A program made the translations under genes and the position numbers. This document shows, piece by piece, positions 58,501 through 64,000 of a stretch of DNA of 64,000 bases. How positions within the stretch are numbered: position 1 is the first letter of the stretch; the number at the start of each line of letters is the position of its first letter. The stretch spans positions 23,991,387 through 24,055,386 of the forward strand of contig OU612069.1 in the NCBI GenBank assembly GCA_914767715.1. The letters are read 5' to 3'. The DNA is from Membranipora membranacea. Lineage: Eukaryota; Bryozoa; Gymnolaemata; Cheilostomatida; Membraniporidae. Below the pieces are notes generated by a model, which was given only the letters and a program-made list of their open reading frames with translations, was not told the origin of the DNA and ran no database searches.

Positions 58501-61500
58501 TGCCCCCGACTCGAATCTGGGCATTTAAAAGTATTGGGGGCAAGTGCCCCCGACTCGAATCTGGGCATTTAAAAGTATTGGGGGCAAGTGCCCCCGACTC
58601 GAATCTGGGCATTTAAAAGTATTGGGGGCAAGTGCCCCCGACTCGAATCTGGGCATTTAAAAGTATTGGGGGCAAGTGCCCCCGACTCGAATCTGGGCAT
58701 TTAAAAGTATTGGGGGCAAGTGCCCCCGACTCGAATCTGGGCATTTAAAAGTATTGGGGGCAAGTGCCCCCGACTCGAATCTGGGCATTTAAAAGTATTG
58801 GGGGCAAGTGCCCCCGACTCGAATCTGGGCATTTAAAAGTATTGGGGGCAAGTGCCCCCGACTCGAATCTGGGCATTTAAAAGTATTGGGGGCAAGTGCC
58901 CCCGACTCGAATCTGGGCATTTAAAAGTATTGGGGGCAAGTGCCCCCGACTCGAATCTGGGCATTTAAAAGTATTGGGGGCAAGTGCCCCCGACTCGAAT
59001 CTGGGCATTTAAAAGTATGGGGGGCAAGTGCCCCCGACTCGAATCTGGGCATTTAAAAGTATTGGGGGCAAGTGCCCCCGACTCGAATCTGGGCATTTAA
59101 AAGTATTGGGGGCAAGTGCCCCCGACTCGAATCTGGGCATTTAAAAGTATTGGGGGCAAGTGCCCCCGACTCGAATCTGGGCATTTAAAAGTATTGGGGG
59201 CAAGTGCCCCCGACTCGAATCTGGGCATTTAAAAGTATTGGGGGCAAGTGCCCCCGACTCGAATCTGGGCATTTAAAAGTATTGGGGGCAAGTGCCCCCG
59301 ACTCGAATCTGGGCATTTAAAAGTATTGGGGGCAAGTGCCCCCGACTCGAATCTGGGCATTTAAAAGTATTGGGGGCAAGTGCCCCCGACTCGAATCTGG
59401 GCATTTAAAAGTATTGGGGGCAAGTGCCCCCGACTCGAATCTGGGCATTTAAAAGTATTGGGGGCAAGTGCCCCCGACTCGAATCTGGGCATTTAAAAGT
59501 ATTGGGGGCAAGTGCCCCCGACTCGAATCTGGGCATTTAAAAGTATTGGGGGCAAGTGCCCCCGACTCGAATCTGGGCATTTAAAAGTATTGGGGGCAAG
59601 TGCCCCCGACTCGAATCTGGGCATTTAAAAGTATTGGGGGCAAGTGCCCCCGACTCGAATCTGGGCATTTAAAAGTATTGGGGGCAAGTGCCCCCGACTC
59701 GAATCTGGGCATTTAAAAGTATTGGGGGCAAGTGCCCCCGACTCGAATCTGGGCATTTAAAAGTATTGGGGGCAAGTGCCCCCGACTCGAATCTGGGCAT
59801 TTAAAAGTATTGGGGGCAAGTGCCCCCGACTCGAATCTGGGCATTTAAAAGTATTGGGGGCAAGTGCCCCCGACTCGAATCTGGGCATTTAAAAGTATTG
59901 GGGGCAAGTGCCCCCGACTCGAATCTGGGCATTTAAAAGTATTGGGGGCAAGTGCCCCCGACTCGAATCTGGGCATTTAAAAGTATTGGGGGCAAGTGCC
60001 CCCGACTCGAATCTGGGCATTTAAAAGTATTGGGGGCAAGTGCCCCCGACTCGAATCTGGGCATTTAAAAGTATTGGGGGCAAGTGCCCCCGACTCGAAT
60101 CTGGGCATTTAAAAGTATTGGGGGCAAGTGCCCCCGACTCGAATCTGGGCATTTAAAAGTATTGGGGGCAAGTGCCCCCGACTCGAATCTGGGCATTTAA
60201 AAGTATTGGGGGCAAGTGCCCCCGACTCGAATCTGGGCATTTAAAAGTATTGGGGGCAAGTGCCCCCGACTCGAATCTGGGCATTTAAAAGTATTGGGGG
60301 CAAGTGCCCCCGACTCGAATCTGGGCATTTAAAAGTATTGGGGGCAAGTGCCCCCGACTCGAATCTGGGCATTTAAAAGTATTGGGGGCAAGTGCCCCCG
60401 ACTCGAATCTGGGCATTTAAAAGTATTGGGGGCAAGTGCCCCCGACTCGAATCTGGGCATTTAAAAGTATTGGGGGCAAGTGCCCCCGACTCGAATCTGG
60501 GCATTTAAAAGTATTGGGGGCAAGTGCCCCCGACTCGAATCTGGGCATTTAAAAGTATTGGGGGCAAGTGCCCCCGACTCGAATCTGGGCATTTAAAAGT
60601 ATTGGGGGCAAGTGCCCCCGACTCGAATCTGGGCATTTAAAAGTATTGGGGGCAAGTGCCCCCGACTCGAATCTGGGCATTTAAAAGTATTGGGGGCAAG
60701 TGCCCCCGACTCGAATCTGGGCATTTAAAAGTATTGGGGGCAAGTGCCCCCGACTCGAATCTGGGCATTTAAAAGTATTGGGGGCAAGTGCCCCCGACTC
60801 GAATCTGGGCATTTAAAAGTATTGGGGGCAAGTGCCCCCGACTCGAATCTGGGCATTTAAAAGTATTGGGGGCAAGTGCCCCCGACTCGAATCTGGGCAT
60901 TTAAAAGTATTGGGGGCAAGTGCCCCCGACTCGAATCTGGGCATTTAAAAGTATTGGGGGCAAGTGCCCCCGACTCGAATCTGGGCATTTAAAAGTATTG
61001 GGGGCAAGTGCCCCCGACTCGAATCTGGGCATTTAAAAGTATTGGGGGCAAGTGCCCCCGACTCGAATCTGGGCATTTAAAAGTATTGGGGGCAAGTGCC
61101 CCCGACTCGAATCTGGGCATTTAAAAGTATTGGGGGCAAGTGCCCCCGACTCGAATCTGGGCATTTAAAAGTATTGGGGGCAAGTGCCCCCGACTCGAAT
61201 CTGGGCATTTAAAAGTATTGGGGGCAAGTGCCCCCGACTCGAATCTGGGCATTTAAAAGTATTGGGGGCAAGTGCCCCCGACTCGAATCTGGGCATTTAA
61301 AAGTATTGGGGGCAAGTGCCCCCGACTCGAATCTGGGCATTTAAAAGTATTGGGGGCAAGTGCCCCCGACTCGAATCTGGGCATTTAAAAGTATTGGGGG
61401 GCAAGTGCCCCCGACTCGAATCTGGGCATTTAAAAGTATTGGGGGCAAGTGCCCCCGACTCGAATCTGGGCATTTAAAAGTATTGGGGGCAAGTGCCCCC

Positions 61501-64000
61501 GACTCGAATCTGGGCATTTAAAAGTATTGGGGGCAAGTGCCCCCGACTCGAATCTGGGCATTTAAAAGTATTGGGGGCAAGTGCCCCCGACTCGAATCTG
61601 GGCATTTAAAAGTATTGGGGGCAAGTGCCCCCGACTCGAATCTGGGCATTTAAAAGTATTGGGGGCAAGTGCCCCCGACTCGAATCTGGGCATTTAAAAG
61701 TATTGGGGGCAAGTGCCCCCGACTCGAATCTGGGCATTTAAAAGTATTGGGGGCAAGTGCCCCCGACTCGAATCTGGGCATTTAAAAGTATTGGGGGCAA
61801 GTGCCCCCGACTCGAATCTGGGCATTTAAAAGTATTGGGGGCAAGTGCCCCCGACTCGAATCTGGGCATTTAAAAGTATTGGGGGCAAGTGCCCCCGACT
61901 CGAATCTGGGCATTTAAAAGTATTGGGGGCAAGTGCCCCCGACTCGAATCTGGGCATTTAAAAGTATTGGGGGCAAGTGCCCCCGACTCGAATCTGGGCA
62001 TTTAAAAGTATTGGGGGCAAGTGCCCCCGACTCGAATCTGGGCATTTAAAAGTATGGGGGGCAAGTGCCCCCGACTCGAATCTGGGCATTTAAAAGTATT
62101 GGGGGCAAGTGCCCCCGACTCGAATCTGGGCATTTAAAAGTATTGGGGGCAAGTGCCCCCGACTCGAATCTGGGCATTTAAAAGTATTGGGGGCAAGTGC
62201 CCCCGACTCGAATCTGGGCATTTAAAAGTATTGGGGGCAAGTGCCCCCGACTCGAATCTGGGCATTTAAAAGTATTGGGGGCAAGTGCCCCCGACTCGAA
62301 TCTGGGCATTTAAAAGTATTGGGGGCAAGTGCCCCCGACTCGAATCTGGGCATTTAAAAGTATTGGGGGCAAGTGCCCCCGACTCGAATCTGGGCATTTA
62401 AAAGTATTGGGGGCAAGTGCCCCCGACTCGAATCTGGGCATTTAAAAGTATTGGGGGCAAGTGCCCCCGACTCGAATCTGGGCATTTAAAAGTATTGGGG
62501 GCAAGTGCCCCCGACTCGAATCTGGGCATTTAAAAGTATTGGGGGCAAGTGCCCCCGACTCGAATCTGGGCATTTAAAAGTATTGGGGGCAAGTGCCCCC
62601 GACTCGAATCTGGGCATTTAAAAGTATTGGGGGCAAGTGCCCCCGACTCGAATCTGGGCATTTAAAAGTATTGGGGGCAAGTGCCCCCGACTCGAATCTG
62701 GGCATTTAAAAGTATTGGGGGCAAGTGCCCCCGACTCGAATCTGGGCATTTAAAAGTATTGGGGGCAAGTGCCCCCGACTCGAATCTGGGCATTTAAAAG
62801 TATTGGGGGCAAGTGCCCCCGACTCGAATCTGGGCATTTAAAAGTATTGGGGGCAAGTGCCCCCGACTCGAATCTGGGCATTTAAAAGTATTGGGGGCAA
62901 GTGCCCCCGACTCGAATCTGGGCATTTAAAAGTATTGGGGGCAAGTGCCCCCGACTCGAATCTGGGCATTTAAAAGTATTGGGGGCAAGTGCCCCCGACT
63001 CGAATCTGGGCATTTAAAAGTATTGGGGGCAAGTGCCCCCGACTCGAATCTGGGCATTTAAAAGTATTGGGGGCAAGTGCCCCCGACTCGAATCTGGGCA
63101 TTTAAAAGTATTGGGGGCAAGTGCCCCCGACTCGAATCTGGGCATTTAAAAGTATTGGGGGCAAGTGCCCCCGACTCGAATCTGGGCATTTAAAAGTATT
63201 GGGGGCAAGTGCCCCCCGACTCGAATCTGGGCATTTAAAAGTATTGGGGGCAAGTGCCCCCGACTCGAATCTGGGCATTTAAAAGTATTGGGGGCAAGTG
63301 CCCCCGACTCGAATCTGGGCATTTAAAAGTATTGGGGGCAAGTGCCCCCGACTCGAATCTGGGCATTTAAAAGTATTGGGGGCAAGTGCCCCCGACTCGA
63401 ATCTGGGCATTTAAAAGTATTGGGGGCAAGTGCCCCCGACTCGAATCTGGGCATTTAAAAGTATTGGGGGCAAGTGCCCCCGACTCGAATCTGGGCATTT
63501 AAAAGTATTGGGGGCAAGTGCCCCCGACTCGAATCTGGGCATTTAAAAGTATTGGGGGCAAGTGCCCCCGACTCGAATCTGGGCATTTAAAAGTATTGGG
63601 GGCAAGTGCCCCCGACTCGAATCTGGGCATTTAAAAGTATTGGGGGCAAGTGCCCCCGACTCGAATCTGGGCATTTAAAAGTATTGGGGGCAAGTGCCCC
63701 CGACTCGAATCTGGGCATTTAAAAGTATTGGGGGCAAGTGCCCCCGACTCGAATCTGGGCATTTAAAAGTATTGGGGGCAAGTGCCCCCGACTCGAATCT
63801 GGGCATTTAAAAGTATTGGGGGCAAGTGCCCCCGACTCGAATCTGGGCATTTAAAAGTATTGGGGGCAAGTGCCCCCGACTCGAATCTGGGCATTTAAAA
63901 GTATTGGGGGCAAGTGCCCCCGACTCGAATCTGGGCATTTAAAAGTATTGGGGGCAAGTGCCCCCGACTCGAATCTGGGCATTTAAAAGTATTGGGGGCA
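58492..64000. repeat. 44-bp satellite, about 125 units, continuing past the window
   Basis: Head-to-tail 44-bp units. Each begins GGGGGCAAGTGCCCCC, whose ends pair as a 7-bp stem around AG, and continues GACTCGAATCTGGG and CATTTAAAAGTATT. The first ten bases equal the unit of the array to the left. The units are almost identical: I found only a T to G change at 59019 and at 62056, one extra G near 61400 and one extra C near 63217. The right end is not in the window. Confidence 0.97.

Noticed and set aside
56209-58572. 787-codon open frame and its overlapping long frames on both strands
   Set aside because: They lie over 40-bp and 10-bp tandem repeats with no stop in several frames at once; the predicted proteins are pure repeat and differ by frame. 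Nothing indicates a gene.
57785-64000. CRISPR-like regular array
   Set aside because: Units are head-to-tail without unique spacers, and the window is animal nuclear DNA. It is satellite DNA.
58492-64000. tRNA-like B box (CTCGAATC) in each satellite unit
   Set aside because: Only the TCGAATC core matches; there is no A box and no cloverleaf, so an origin from a tRNA gene is not supported.

Overview
The window is nuclear DNA from an invertebrate animal. It is AT-rich, and its coding pieces are short exons with GT-AG splice sites and small introns. The recognisable host genes are animal-type: a GRIP-domain golgin (GCC2), a low-molecular-weight tyrosine phosphatase, and an HSA/SNF2 remodeller of the SRCAP/Domino/EP400 class. 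BEL/Pao elements, which are known only from animals, are also present. A sponge or cnidarian would fit, but nothing here fixes the phylum.

Layout. 1-6645: a minus-strand Ty3/Gypsy element (candidate LTR, tRNA-Leu primer site, gag, protease, RT, RNase H, integrase zinc finger running off the left edge). Its RT region is present twice, on either side of a 2.5-kb noncoding repeat called X here. 7.9-11.9 kb: exon-like remains of an unrecognised minus-strand gene with duplicated segments. 12.6-13.35 kb: an RT relic. 13.84-18.46 kb: a second copy of X holding a very young BEL/Pao element (492-bp LTRs with one mismatch, 5-bp target duplication, gag only). 21.2-22.2 kb: a LINE fragment.

25.4-36.1 kb holds the best host gene. 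Two phosphatase exons (separated by a LINE insertion) are followed directly by 14 exons covering the C-terminal part of GCC2, ending in a convincing GRIP domain. This copy has an in-frame stop at a conserved tyrosine and two breaks of reading frame, so it is either a decaying copy or carries sequence errors.

37.7-51.9 kb is a decayed, internally duplicated zone. Four or five copies of exon-like modules surround the broken pieces of an SRCAP/Domino-like ATPase (HSA, CNHP-DPRP block, helicase C lobe, then the N-lobe with its Walker A). The N-lobe lies downstream of the C-lobe, so the locus is rearranged.

55.8-64.0 kb is tandem-repeat DNA that becomes more regular from left to right: degenerate 10-mers, a 40-bp higher-order repeat, pure 10-mers, an inverted pure 10-mer array of 71 G5 tracts, and about 125 nearly identical 44-bp satellite units that continue past the window. 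The long open frames here are by-products of the repeats. No tRNA, rRNA or CRISPR locus was seen.
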